A DNA stretch of 64,000 bases from Phaeocystidibacter sp965659725 (GTDB lineage Bacteria; Bacteroidota; Bacteroidia; Flavobacteriales; Schleiferiaceae). Where the stretch lies: the NCBI GenBank assembly GCA_965659725.1, contig CBFHXG010000004.1, forward strand, positions 37,609 to 101,608, in the 5' to 3' direction. A program made the translations under genes and the position numbers. The notes below the pieces were generated by a model that worked only from the letters and a program-made list of their open reading frames with translations, ran no database searches and was not told where the DNA came from. Shown here piece by piece: positions 43,210 through 52,691 of the stretch (position 1 is its first letter; each line of letters begins with the position of its first letter).

Positions 43210-44052
43210 ATGATCAACACATTGAAATACACAGCTCTGGCTTGCGGAATTCTACTTCAGATCTCCGCATTAGGTCAAAATAGAGAAATGGCCAGCGTTG
43301 AGCCAGATATCAATTTCAAGCCAATCATGCCCATGGTTTCTGCCGATTTCAAGGAATTGGAAGTCTTCACATGGGCTTGGGATAACAACGAGGTACACAT
43401 CGATTCGATCGATCTTTCGCTATCTCCAGACACGACGAAGATCGAGTGGGTGAACTATAACCATCCAGAGTTTAGCATGCCCATTGCAGGTGAGTTGCGA
43501 AGCGAGTTTGGCTGGAGAAGATACCGTTATCATTATGGTGTTGATCTTAAATTGAACACAGGCGATACGGTCTACGCCGCCTTTGATGGGAAGATCCGCT
43601 ATGCGAGATACAACTATGGAGGGTATGGAAACCTCGTTGTGATCCGTCACTACAATGGCACAGAGACCTACTACGCCCACTTGAGCAAGTTTCTAGTTGA
43701 TACCAATGAATATATCCGTGCAGGAACCCCGATTGGTCTAGGCGGAAGTACAGGCCGGTCTACCGGTCCTCATCTTCACTTTGAGATACGTTACCTAGGT
43801 AACGCGATCGACCCCACTAAGGTGATCGATTTCGAAGAGGGTAAACTCGTGGCCAATACGATAGATCTCAACAGCGAAACATTCGCTTACCTAAAGGAAA
43901 TGCGCGCTCGCCGATACCACACGGTTCGATCTGGAGAGAATCTCTCCGTACTTGCGAGGAGATACCATACATCGGTATCCTCCATCTGCCGTTTGAATGG
44001 AATGCGCTCAACGGACATCATCCGAATTGGACAACGTTTGCGTGTGAGGTAA
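43210..44052 (+). CDS. M23 (LytM) peptidase with C-terminal LysM
   Basis: From the ATG at 43210 the product has 280 residues: signal peptide (ending SALGQ, about 23), an M23 domain (about 90-215) with zinc ligands His108 and Asp112 (HYGVD) and His190 in HLHFEI, then a LysM module (about 233-280: YHTVRSGENLSVLARRY). It should cut peptidoglycan cross-links while anchored to the glycan. It starts outside the promoter; codons upstream at 43171 are not needed. It abuts the convergent M23 gene with no spacer. Confidence 0.93.
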   Translation: MINTLKYTALACGILLQISALGQNREMASVEPDINFKPIMPMVSADFKELEVFTWAWDNNEVHIDSIDLSLSPDTTKIEWVNYNHPEFSMPIAGELRSEFGWRRYRYHYGVDLKLNTGDTVYAAFDGKIRYARYNYGGYGNLVVIRHYNGTETYYAHLSKFLVDTNEYIRAGTPIGLGGSTGRSTGPHLHFEIRYLGNAIDPTKVIDFEEGKLVANTIDLNSETFAYLKEMRARRYHTVRSGENLSVLARRYHTSVSSICRLNGMRSTDIIRIGQRLRVR

Positions 44053-45027
44053 TTAGTCGAACGACTGGTTACTCTGTGAACTCAATTCAATCAATAACTC
44101 ATACTCTTCGGGCGACAAGTCGTTATAGAAGTAGTTGATAGGATTGATCTTAGAACCATTGCGGATCACTTCATAATGCAAGTGCGGAGCAGTGGAGCGA
44201 CCAGTGTTCCCAACATAACCAATGATGTCACCCCGTTTTACCTTTTGTCCTCGGCGAACTGCCACACGACTCATGTGTGCGTAAAGAGTTTCATACCCAA
44301 ACCCGTGGTTGATCTGAACGTACTTCCCATAACCTGAACCGCGACGAGAACGTGCAACTTCTACCGTTCCATCGCCGGTAGCGTAAATAGGCGTTCCGAT
44401 AGGAGCAGAGAAATCTAAGCCTGCGTGAAGCTTCCTCACTTTATAGATAGGGTGGATCCGGTATCCAAACCCAGAGGCAATCCTACGGAGATCTGTATTT
44501 GATACAGGCTGAATCGCCGGAATCGCTGCCAACAGAGATTCTTTGTCACGGGCTAATTCCATTACTTCATCAAAGGATCGGCTCTGCACCACGATCCTTT
44601 TGGTCAGCTCGTCGATATCTTGAGCGGTTTGGCTAAGAAGGTCGCTGTGCGAGAATCCCTCCAAGTAGGCATAGCGATTTGCACCACCGAAACCGGAGTT
44701 CCTCACCTCTTCGGGAAGAGGCTCTGCTTCAAATACTACACGATAGATATTATCATCGCGGTACTCTATCTCCTCCAATACTTCACTCATATGATCAAGC
44801 CTCCCATTCATGATCTCAAACTGGATCTCAAGGTTGGCTATCTCTCTCTTAAGGCGCTTTTCCTTTGGTGAATCAAAGATGTTGTCGGCCACGAAGAAAA
44901 GCATCACAGCCATGATGAAGGCGGTCAAGAGGAACGTTCCCATGCTCTTGATCCTGTTCTTCCATGTACGCTCGATCTTTCGGTATGAAAGAGTTCTTGG
45001 ATCGTAATAGTATTTGACCTTCGCCAT
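44053..45027 (-). CDS. Membrane-anchored M23 (LytM) peptidase
   Basis: The product has 324 residues: a basic cytoplasmic start, a helix (about 31-48), a coiled-coil region (about 55-165) and an M23 domain (about 180-305) with His201 and Asp205 (HAGLDF) and His284 in HLHYEV, all intact. It is a periplasmic endopeptidase, probably for septal or growth-linked murein cleavage. It is divergent from alaS with 120 bases between them. The coiled coil suggests a regulated form like EnvC or NlpD/Mpg relatives, but the catalytic residues are kept here. Confidence 0.93.
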   Translation of the reverse strand: MAKVKYYYDPRTLSYRKIERTWKNRIKSMGTFLLTAFIMAVMLFFVADNIFDSPKEKRLKREIANLEIQFEIMNGRLDHMSEVLEEIEYRDDNIYRVVFEAEPLPEEVRNSGFGGANRYAYLEGFSHSDLLSQTAQDIDELTKRIVVQSRSFDEVMELARDKESLLAAIPAIQPVSNTDLRRIASGFGYRIHPIYKVRKLHAGLDFSAPIGTPIYATGDGTVEVARSRRGSGYGKYVQINHGFGYETLYAHMSRVAVRRGQKVKRGDIIGYVGNTGRSTAPHLHYEVIRNGSKINPINYFYNDLSPEEYELLIELSSQSNQSFD

Positions 45028-45042
45028 GGGCTTTCCTTTTCC

Positions 45043-45050
45043 TATTTTTG
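45043..45050 (+). promoter_or_regulatory. -7 promoter element upstream of alaS
   Basis: TATTTTTG is a full match. TTTG at 45013-45016 is 26 bases upstream, a longer spacing than usual. The leader to the TTG start is 97 bases and has an in-frame stop at 45133. Confidence 0.5.
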
Positions 45051-45147
45051 CTGCATTAAATGCCTATTGAAGATGCAGTTGATCTACAAAGTTATTCAAT
45101 TTCATCCGAGATCGGCTCGAGGTTCAAAATTCTAGAAGCCCATTGCA

Positions 45148-47748
45148 TTGAGAGCTAAAGAAATTCGTCAAGCCTATTTAGACTTCTTCAAGTCTAAGTC
45201 TCACGAAGTTGTGTCTTCCGCACCTATCGTGATCAAAAATGATCCTACGTTGCTTTTTACCAACGCAGGGATGAACCAGTTCAAGGATGCATTCCTTGGT
45301 AACGCAGAACCTATTGCCGCGCGTGTAACGGACTCGCAGAAGTGTTTGCGGGTTTCCGGTAAGCATAACGATCTTGAGGAAGTAGGACATGATACCTACC
45401 ACCATACCATGTTCGAGATGCTCGGGAACTGGAGCTTTGGTGATTATTTCAAAGAGGAAGCCATTGCTTGGGCCTGGGAGCTCCTAACGGAAGTCTTCAA
45501 GTTGGATCAAGATCGCATGTACGTCACCGTTTTTGAAGGAGATGACACCGAAGGTCTTGGTCCCGACGACGATGCTCGTGAATTCTGGAAGAAATGGGTA
45601 CCCGAGAATCGCATACTCAATGGCGACAAGAAGGATAATTTCTGGGAGATGGGAGATCAGGGGCCGTGTGGACCTGCGTCTGAGATCCACTTCGATCTTC
45701 GTTCAGATGAGGACAGAGCCAAAGTGGACGGAGCCTCACTCGTGAATATGGATCACAATGAAGTAGTTGAGATCTGGAACCTCGTGTTCATGGAATTCAA
45801 TCGCAAGGCAGATGGATCATTGGTACCGCTTCCTGCGAAACATGTAGATACCGGAATGGGCTTTGAGCGTTTGGCCATGGTCATTCAAGGCGTTCGCTCC
45901 AATTACGATACCGACGTTTTCACTCCGATCATCAGCAAGATCGAGAAGCTCTCGGGTAAGAAGAAAACGGAAAGTGAAAAGGTGCTTATCGCGATGCGCG
46001 TAATTGCCGACCACATCCGTGCGATCGCCTTTGCCATCGCTGATGGGCAATTGCCATCCAATAACGGAGCAGGTTATGTGATCCGCAGGATCCTGAGAAG
46101 AGCTACTCGATATGCGTATAGTGTTCTCGACCTGAAAGAGCCTTTCATGTACGAATTGGTTCAAGTGCTCGCGGATGATATGGGGGATTACTTCCCAGAG
46201 ATCCGTGCTCAAAAAGGATTGTGCGAAAGCGTGATCCAAGAAGAAGAGCAGTCGTTTTTAAGAACGCTCGAACAAGGATTGAAGCGCCTCGATGATATGA
46301 TGTCGCAAGCCGATTCCAAGACCTTGGATGGAGCAAAGGCATTTGAACTCTATGATACCTTCGGCTTCCCAGTAGACCTCACATCGCTCATACTTAGAGA
46401 GCGCGATATGGAATTAGATCAGGCTGGTTTCGATGCCGAAATGGCCAAGCAAAAGGATCGCTCTCGCGCGGCTACCAAGATGAGTACCGACGATTGGGTT
46501 GAGATACGTAAAGATGCCCGCGAAGAGTTCATTGGATATGATAGCCTTCAGTCTTCTGTTCACATCGCGAAGTACCGTGAAGTGAAGACAAAGAAGAAGA
46601 CGTTCTATCAAGTAGTTTTTGACCATACACCATTCTATCCAGAGGGCGGTGGACAGGTGGGTGATACAGGTATCCTTCGGAACGAATCGGAAACGATCAA
46701 TATCTGGGACACGAAAAAGGAAACCGGAATGATCCTTCATTTTATGGATCATCTTCCCGACAAGATCGAGGCCACATTCAAGGCTGAGGTGGCTGAGGAG
46801 CGCAGAAAGTTGACTGCCAACAACCACTCGGCAACACACCTCTTGCACGAAGCCCTTCGCGAGATCTTAGGAGCACATGTTGAACAGAAAGGTAGCTTGG
46901 TGAATGCCGATCACCTCAGATTCGACTTTTCCCACTTCCAAAAGGTGGGTGAAGAGGAGATCCAAGCTGTGGAGGACCTCGTGAATGAAAGGATCAGAGC
47001 TAACTTCAAGCTGGAGGAGTTCCGTCATATCGCAATGGAGGATGCCAAAGAAATGGGTGCAATGGCACTGTTTGGAGAGAAGTATGGCGACACGGTTCGA
47101 GCCATCAAATTTGGCAGCAGTATTGAATTGTGTGGAGGAACGCACGTTACTTCTACCGGTGAGATCGGATTCTTCAAGATCGTTTCAGAATCCTCTGTGG
47201 CCTCTGGAATTCGTCGTGTTGAAGCATTGACTGCCACAGCTGCCCAGGAATGGGTGAGAAAGCAGATCAACCAGCTACATTCCATTCAAGCTGAATTGAA
47301 GGCGTCAGATACATTGACTGCTGTTCAGGCCATGAAGAAGGAAAATGCCGACCTGAAGAAGGAGGTAGATCAACTTTTAAAGGATAAGGCTGGCAACATG
47401 AAAGGTGAATTGATCGACAATGCCGAGAAGATCGGTGATGTTCGATTCATCGCTCAGAAGGTGAAATTGGATGCAGGTGCCATCAAGGATATGGCCTTCC
47501 AAATTCGACAACAACACAACGATATCTTCATGATTCTAGCGACGGAAGCTGGAGGTAAGGTACAGCTGCATGTCTTGGTAAGCGATGACCTTACGAAGTC
47601 CAAAGACTTGAATGCTGGAAAGATCGTTAAAGAGGTAGCCACACACATCAAAGGTGGAGGAGGAGGGGCTCCATTCTTCGCAACAGCGGGTGGGAAAGAT
47701 CCTTCGGGGATCCAACGTGCATTCGACGCAGCTAAAAGTTATCTTTGA
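45148..47748 (+). CDS. alaS: Alanine-tRNA ligase
   Basis: The product has 866 residues, full length. The class II catalytic core starts MRAKEIRQAYLDFFKSKSHEVV, with FTNAGMNQFKD, MFEMLGNWSFGDYFK and GMGFERL. The editing domain has NHSATHLLHEALREIL and CGGTHV (zinc ligands). The C-Ala domain ends the protein. It charges tRNA-Ala and clears mischarged Ser and Gly. The start codon is TTG (or an upstream ATT); an in-frame stop at 45133 rules out anything earlier. Confidence 0.97.
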   Translation: MRAKEIRQAYLDFFKSKSHEVVSSAPIVIKNDPTLLFTNAGMNQFKDAFLGNAEPIAARVTDSQKCLRVSGKHNDLEEVGHDTYHHTMFEMLGNWSFGDYFKEEAIAWAWELLTEVFKLDQDRMYVTVFEGDDTEGLGPDDDAREFWKKWVPENRILNGDKKDNFWEMGDQGPCGPASEIHFDLRSDEDRAKVDGASLVNMDHNEVVEIWNLVFMEFNRKADGSLVPLPAKHVDTGMGFERLAMVIQGVRSNYDTDVFTPIISKIEKLSGKKKTESEKVLIAMRVIADHIRAIAFAIADGQLPSNNGAGYVIRRILRRATRYAYSVLDLKEPFMYELVQVLADDMGDYFPEIRAQKGLCESVIQEEEQSFLRTLEQGLKRLDDMMSQADSKTLDGAKAFELYDTFGFPVDLTSLILRERDMELDQAGFDAEMAKQKDRSRAATKMSTDDWVEIRKDAREEFIGYDSLQSSVHIAKYREVKTKKKTFYQVVFDHTPFYPEGGGQVGDTGILRNESETINIWDTKKETGMILHFMDHLPDKIEATFKAEVAEERRKLTANNHSATHLLHEALREILGAHVEQKGSLVNADHLRFDFSHFQKVGEEEIQAVEDLVNERIRANFKLEEFRHIAMEDAKEMGAMALFGEKYGDTVRAIKFGSSIELCGGTHVTSTGEIGFFKIVSESSVASGIRRVEALTATAAQEWVRKQINQLHSIQAELKASDTLTAVQAMKKENADLKKEVDQLLKDKAGNMKGELIDNAEKIGDVRFIAQKVKLDAGAIKDMAFQIRQQHNDIFMILATEAGGKVQLHVLVSDDLTKSKDLNAGKIVKEVATHIKGGGGGAPFFATAGGKDPSGIQRAFDAAKSYL

Positions 47749-47752
47749 TACC

Positions 47753-48481
47753 ATGAAAAACCAATGGATATTCTCAATTGTCGTATTGTTCAGTTCGCTG
47801 GCGGCAATTGCACAACCAGACGATGAGCCGGTGTACTATACCGATAGTGAAGTTGAAACTAGGTACGTGAGCTTCGGTCTACACTTCGATCCACTCTTCA
47901 CACAGCGTCGTTTGTTCTCCTTGAATAATGCGGGAGTGAACAACGGTCTCACCGAAGATGATTTTCCAGCTACTGGAGGTTTTGGTTATAACTGGGGTGG
48001 ATATGTGAATTTCAATATCAATTCGAACCTCAGACTGGGGATTGGAGCGGGGCAAACAGCTATCAATTATCGCTTAGACAATTACGAATATGTGATGAAC
48101 GGTGATACGAGTGCGGTTGGCTTGAACGTAGCAGCTCAGTACAATACCTTTCCACTTCGCATCGGTTTTACCACGGCAATGAATGATGCTTGGGATCTAG
48201 AGATTTGGATTCCGGTGGCCTACAACCGACTCTCATCTTATCGTGAGTCTACCACGTTCCAAGGAATGGACATTGAGGAAGATCTAACCGATCAAGCTAG
48301 CCGTGATATGTGGTCCGTCGCCATCCAAGTGGGTGGAGCATTTTATTTTACTGATAATTGGGCTGTAACCGCAAGTGCTCAGTTTAAGTACTTCACAACA
48401 CAGATCATCGAAAAGCCGAATAGACCAGTTGAAACACCTTACGGGGTAGGTCTCTCTCTGGGCCTTCGCTACTCGCTCTAG
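47753..48481 (+). CDS. Secreted beta-barrel protein of unknown function
   Basis: The ATG at 47753 gives 242 residues and a signal peptide ending AIAQ (about 22). The mature part has many short strands with aromatic and Gly residues (GGYVNFNINSNLRLGIGAG) and closes with SLGLRYSL, an outer-membrane barrel pattern. TATCTTTG (47740-47747) lies over the alaS stop and may be its -7 element, though it may be chance. The 3' end overlaps the convergent murF by 4 bases. Its role is unknown. Confidence 0.78.
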   Translation: MKNQWIFSIVVLFSSLAAIAQPDDEPVYYTDSEVETRYVSFGLHFDPLFTQRRLFSLNNAGVNNGLTEDDFPATGGFGYNWGGYVNFNINSNLRLGIGAGQTAINYRLDNYEYVMNGDTSAVGLNVAAQYNTFPLRIGFTTAMNDAWDLEIWIPVAYNRLSSYRESTTFQGMDIEEDLTDQASRDMWSVAIQVGGAFYFTDNWAVTASAQFKYFTTQIIEKPNRPVETPYGVGLSLGLRYSL

Positions 48482-49749
48482 AAGGCGTCTAGCAAGGTCT
48501 CTAACTTCATACCGCGAGATCCTTTTAGGAGGATGCTCGCGTTTTTTATGTCTTCACCCTTGAGGTACTCAAAACATTCCTGTGTAGACTTGAAGCGAAT
48601 GTCCGTGCCAGTTGCTTTTGTTTCGTAAAAGAGTTCTCCAACGAGTATGGTCGTTGCATTCAACGAAGCGCACAGGTCTGCTATAGCTTGATGCTCTTCC
48701 TTAGACGATTCTCCCAGTTCAAACATATCCCCTAGGATCAAATAGCGTGGCGATGCAGCTTCTTCCATGAATGAACCAATGCTTGCCTCCATACTGTTGG
48801 GGTTTGCATTGTAGGCATCCAACATGAGTCGGTTTGAACCTTGCTTACGCCACTCCGACCTATTGTTCTTTGGTTGATAGGAAGCAATTCCCTTTTGAAT
48901 GTCCGATAGCGCTACATTGAAGTGGAGACCTAAAGACAAGGCTGCACCTATATTCGAAGCATGGAACTTTCCAGTCAACTGAGATGCATAGGCTTCTGAT
49001 AGATACTCGACCGTAGCAGGAAAGTTTACATCACTGAATTCCATAGGGTAAGTAGACTCCGGAGTGCCATAGGTTATTCTCTCTATGCCTTCGGATCTTT
49101 CCATTTGCTTATGGTCATTGGCATTGACAAGAGCGATAGATCCTGTGGACCTTACCTGAGCGTAGAGTTCACTCTTTCCTTTGATCACTCCTTCAACTCC
49201 ACCAAAACCTTCAAGGTGGGCCTTTCCAAAGTTGGTGATGAATCCAATGTCCGGAATGGAAATGGAGGAGAGAAGTTCGATCTCCTTCTGATGGTTTGCC
49301 CCCATTTCCACTACCAATATCTCCGCATCCTTAGGTGTGGATAGGATGGTGAGAGGAACACCAATATGATTGTTGAGGTTCCCGTGGGTGGCGTGAACTT
49401 GATACTTCTGTGATAGGACAGATCGAAAAAGTTCTTTGGCCGTTGTTTTACCATTACTTCCGGTCAACCCAATAACGGGAATACTAAGTTGCTTGCGATG
49501 ATGGCGTGCCAGATCTTGTAATGTGCTCAGTACATTGTCTACTTTGAATGATATCGCCGAGGATGGCAACTCGACTTCTTCATCTATCACTGCGGCAATA
49601 GCACCTGTTTCCAACGCTTGTTTTGCGAATGCGTTTCCATTGAACGAAGGTCCTTTTAGGGCAAAATAGATCTGACCTGGTTGCAGGGATCTCGTGTCTG
49701 TATTCACTCCCTCGGAGTTGAGATACGTGTTGTAGAGTTCTTCCATCAT
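48478..49749 (-). CDS. murF: UDP-N-acetylmuramoyl-tripeptide--D-alanyl-D-alanine ligase
   Basis: From the ATG at 49749 (or 49746) the product has 423 residues; nine extra codons upstream are unlikely. Mur ligase motifs are TDTRSLQPGQIYFALKG (UDP binding), GLTGSNGKTTAKEL (ATP loop) and EMGANHQKEIELLS. It adds D-Ala-D-Ala to the muramoyl tripeptide in the cytoplasm. Its gene follows gldJ on the same strand but a strong terminator separates them, so it has its own promoter. Confidence 0.97.
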   Translation of the reverse strand: MMEELYNTYLNSEGVNTDTRSLQPGQIYFALKGPSFNGNAFAKQALETGAIAAVIDEEVELPSSAISFKVDNVLSTLQDLARHHRKQLSIPVIGLTGSNGKTTAKELFRSVLSQKYQVHATHGNLNNHIGVPLTILSTPKDAEILVVEMGANHQKEIELLSSISIPDIGFITNFGKAHLEGFGGVEGVIKGKSELYAQVRSTGSIALVNANDHKQMERSEGIERITYGTPESTYPMEFSDVNFPATVEYLSEAYASQLTGKFHASNIGAALSLGLHFNVALSDIQKGIASYQPKNNRSEWRKQGSNRLMLDAYNANPNSMEASIGSFMEEAASPRYLILGDMFELGESSKEEHQAIADLCASLNATTILVGELFYETKATGTDIRFKSTQECFEYLKGEDIKNASILLKGSRGMKLETLLDAF

Positions 49750-49776
49750 AGTTTTACAAAGTAAACATGTGGGCAT

Positions 49777-49808
49777 AAAAAAAGGCCGTCAAACGACGAC
49801 CTTTTTTG
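49777..49808 (-). terminator. Terminator after gldJ
   Basis: AAAAAAGGCCGTC and GACGACCTTTTTT (49778-49790 and 49795-49807) pair over 13 positions with one C/A mismatch and a 4-base AAAC loop. It lies 17 bases after the gldJ stop and before murF. Confidence 0.93.
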
Positions 49809-49824
49809 TGGTATTGTGATCAGA

Positions 49825-51408
49825 TTACATTCGGTAACGACGGAAGTCGTGACGATCTGGAGCCTCGTGGCGCTTTTCACGGTCTTCATCCAAGTTTTGG
49901 AATCCGACACGGTCCATTGCACAACGGAAACCGATGTAGTCTGTTGCTTGATCTTCTTCGAGGAAGCGACGTGTTCCTGGGTTCAACCAGTATGCGCGAT
50001 CCTTCCAGCTACCGCCTTTGTAAACACGAGTGGTGTTGCCAATAAGTGTTGTTTTTGAATAGTCGTACATGGCAGCATCACCTTCTGCAGGAGGATTGTC
50101 ATAGTAGATAGAAGACTGAACGTCACCATCTACATAATCGCGATAATCGCTGTACTGATAGTTTCTACGATTGAGGTTTTCTTCAGCCGTTACATCACGA
50201 GTAGGAAGTTCACCTGGAAGACCTGTAAGTACAGAGTCACCATCCTCGGTTTTCTCATACTGAGGCTCGAAGTTAGGAAGAAGGAATCCGTCCTGATCTT
50301 CGTCGAATGCTTCGAACTCATTACCTCGGAATGCTCTGTGATCGGTAACGTCAAGTGAAGAAAGTGGTCGATATACATCCATTACCCATTCTGCTACGTT
50401 GCCGGCCATGTCGTAAAGGCCATAGTCGTTTGGTGGGTAGAAACGAACTTGCATGGTGATATCTGCTTGGTCATTCAACCAACCTGGACCACCCATATTG
50501 TCACCACGTCCACGCTTGAAGTTAGCTAGCATGTCGCCTCTTTCGTCCTTGTTTCCGTTGCGCAATGAAGAACCATTCCAAGAGTACTTGTTAGCGTCGG
50601 TAGTACGATCGTAAACACGTGAACCAACGTTACCATAAGCGGCGAATTCCCATTCAGCTTCTGTTGGTAGGCGGTATTTAGGAAGAAGGATACCATCTTC
50701 AACACGTACACTACGACCTTCAGGACCGCTCGTGCTGTTAGGTTTGAGATCTTCCAGGCCTTTGTTGTTTTGTGCAGTGTAAGGCTCAGAACTGTAGAGA
50801 TACACATCGGTATCGAAGTGCATGTCAGAAGTTTGCTCGTTGAGTGGGTTCAAGATACCCTCGTCGATCAAGATCTGCTCGTTCACACGGTCGGTACGCC
50901 ATGCACAGTAACGAGTTGCTTGTATCCAATTCACACCTACTACAGGGTAGAAGTTGTACGCTGGGTGACGTAGATAGTTGCGCACATACATTTCGTTGTA
51001 CGCCATCTCGTCGCGCCATACCAAAGTATCTGGCAGAGCCGCTTCGTAGATCTCTGGGTAATCGAACTTATAGACGCGATCCAACCAGTAAAGGTATTCG
51101 CGATAGTCTACGTTAGTTACCTCGTTTTCGTCCAAGTAGAATGAAGAAACCGTAACACGACGTGGTACGTTGTTCCAGTCTTTTAGAAAATCCTCTTCAA
51201 CTTGACCCATTACGAAGTTACCACCCTCGACGAATACGAGGCCTGGGCCGGTTTGCTGACCGTCATAGTCCAAGTTCACTTGGAAACCACCGCTTTCGCG
51301 ATCGTTATATGCCCATCCGGTCGTATTGGAAGTCTCTTTCGAGCAAGAAGCCAAAAGCAACCCCACGGCTGCCAATGACAAATACGATTTCAATGTTCCC
51401 AAATTCAT
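49825..51408 (-). CDS. gldJ: Gliding motility lipoprotein GldJ
   Basis: The product has 527 residues with a lipoprotein signal (LLASC, Cys22). The rest is an FGE-sulfatase-like (SUMF1) fold: FVEGGNFVMGQVEED, DENEVTNVDYREYLYWL, LPTEAEWEFAAYG and GGSWKDRAYWL are typical. GldJ is related to GldK and works in the T9SS and gliding machinery at the outer membrane; its loss destabilises GldK in Flavobacterium. It is transcribed with the porP-like gene upstream and ended by a terminator. The synteny with porU and porV is conserved in the group. Confidence 0.95.
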   Translation of the reverse strand: MNLGTLKSYLSLAAVGLLLASCSKETSNTTGWAYNDRESGGFQVNLDYDGQQTGPGLVFVEGGNFVMGQVEEDFLKDWNNVPRRVTVSSFYLDENEVTNVDYREYLYWLDRVYKFDYPEIYEAALPDTLVWRDEMAYNEMYVRNYLRHPAYNFYPVVGVNWIQATRYCAWRTDRVNEQILIDEGILNPLNEQTSDMHFDTDVYLYSSEPYTAQNNKGLEDLKPNSTSGPEGRSVRVEDGILLPKYRLPTEAEWEFAAYGNVGSRVYDRTTDANKYSWNGSSLRNGNKDERGDMLANFKRGRGDNMGGPGWLNDQADITMQVRFYPPNDYGLYDMAGNVAEWVMDVYRPLSSLDVTDHRAFRGNEFEAFDEDQDGFLLPNFEPQYEKTEDGDSVLTGLPGELPTRDVTAEENLNRRNYQYSDYRDYVDGDVQSSIYYDNPPAEGDAAMYDYSKTTLIGNTTRVYKGGSWKDRAYWLNPGTRRFLEEDQATDYIGFRCAMDRVGFQNLDEDREKRHEAPDRHDFRRYRM

Positions 51409-51435
51409 ATTGCTAGATGTTTCTCTCGGTGTGTT

Positions 51436-52416
51436 TTAGAAAGTAGGACACTTGAGCTCTTGTGCACGCGTTGTCCTAGTAATGCATTTGAAACGATACG
51501 AAAGTGATATTTCGTGTGCTCCATTACCCGCACCACCAAAATTTGATACGGTAAAGTCGTAGCTATACCCAAATTGGAAAGGCCAATCTGGAGGTGTGAT
51601 CCCAACGATAGCAACTACTGCGTCAGGGTTTGTTTCACTGTTGCGATAAGCCAAGCCACCCGTGATAAATCCGCGGTTGAAACTAAGGCCTAAGGTAAAC
51701 TGACCGATATTTCCCTGGCGTTGGTAAACCACGTTAGGGATCAAGTAGCTCTGCTTAGAGTTCGCCAATCTCTTTCTTCCTACTGGAATGGAAGCACCAC
51801 CGTGTACAGTAAACTTAAACGGCAACTTACTTTCAGTGTAGAACGCTTCATTAGGCTCGGTCAAGTGGTGACCTGCAACTCCAAAGTAGTAGTTCTCACC
51901 ATAACCTAATAGACCAACGCTGATGTCTACATGCTGAGTGGTAGGTTGATCTGGTGGGATCTCGCTAGTTGGACGCACAAACCCGTAGAATTGATCGATC
52001 TGATCTGGGAATGTAAGTGCGTTGAAATCCAAGCCGCGCTGACGGAATGTAGCCTGGAATCCTGCAAGAAGCTGGAACTTACGGCTTACCGATAAGTGGT
52101 AGGAGTAGATGGCACTAGCCTCTGTTAATGTGAGTGCGCCTTGAGCGGCTTCATCACGCATGACCAAAACACCAAGTCCACCGCGCATCGATTCAACATA
52201 CTGGTCGTAGGACGCAGAAAATGTTTCGTATACACCAATGGTTGGATACTGGTTACGATAATTCAGTGTGAGTTTAGGACACCTGTCCACACCAGCAAAG
52301 GCGGGGTTCAAATACAATCTGTTCGCATAGAACTGACTGAAATGTGGGTCCTGGCCGAAGGCAGCAAAGCCTGTCAGCAACGAGATAATTAATATACGTA
52401 CCGTTTTCCGGTTCAT
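51436..52416 (-). CDS. PorP/SprF family T9SS membrane protein
   Basis: From the ATG at 52416 the product has 326 residues with a signal peptide ending AFGQ. The family start is DPHFSQFYANRLYLNPAFAGV, and the barrel closes in AHEISLSYRFKC. The final residues hold two cysteines (Cys at -20 and -4 from the end). PorP/SprF proteins span the outer membrane and couple cell-surface cargo such as SprB to the T9SS ring. The stop is 27 bases before gldJ, so they form one operon. It is divergent from porU. Confidence 0.92.
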   Translation of the reverse strand: MNRKTVRILIISLLTGFAAFGQDPHFSQFYANRLYLNPAFAGVDRCPKLTLNYRNQYPTIGVYETFSASYDQYVESMRGGLGVLVMRDEAAQGALTLTEASAIYSYHLSVSRKFQLLAGFQATFRQRGLDFNALTFPDQIDQFYGFVRPTSEIPPDQPTTQHVDISVGLLGYGENYYFGVAGHHLTEPNEAFYTESKLPFKFTVHGGASIPVGRKRLANSKQSYLIPNVVYQRQGNIGQFTLGLSFNRGFITGGLAYRNSETNPDAVVAIVGITPPDWPFQFGYSYDFTVSNFGGAGNGAHEISLSYRFKCITRTTRAQELKCPTF

Positions 52417-52559
52417 TGAGCCGCGAGTTTTCGAAACACAATTATACAACAATTTTGCATGCTCGGTGCGAACATCAGTATTTTCGCACAATAACATTTT
52501 AACCTTCCTTTAAAGCAACGCTGAAAGGTTTCATCGCGTATATCGTTAGTACACAATGT

Positions 52560-52567
52560 TACATTTG
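52560..52567 (+). promoter_or_regulatory. -7 promoter element upstream of porU
   Basis: TACATTTG is a full match, 124 bases before the porU ATG, so a long leader is implied. No TTG sits at normal spacing. The 275-base gap between the porP-like and porU starts has only this element and a 7/8 match for the minus strand at 52439-52446. Confidence 0.4.
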
Positions 52568-52691
52568 ATGCGCAATATCATAAATTAAAACATGGCATGC
52601 GAAAGGGCTATTGTCATTTTTCGTGTTTCCAGTTTGACTAAATATACGAATTACAATGCGAGTCCGTTTTTTTTGGGCAATACATACCAGC

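Noticed and set aside
52592..52691. Small gene before porU
   Set aside because: An open frame exists but overlaps porU out of frame and has no recognisable product.
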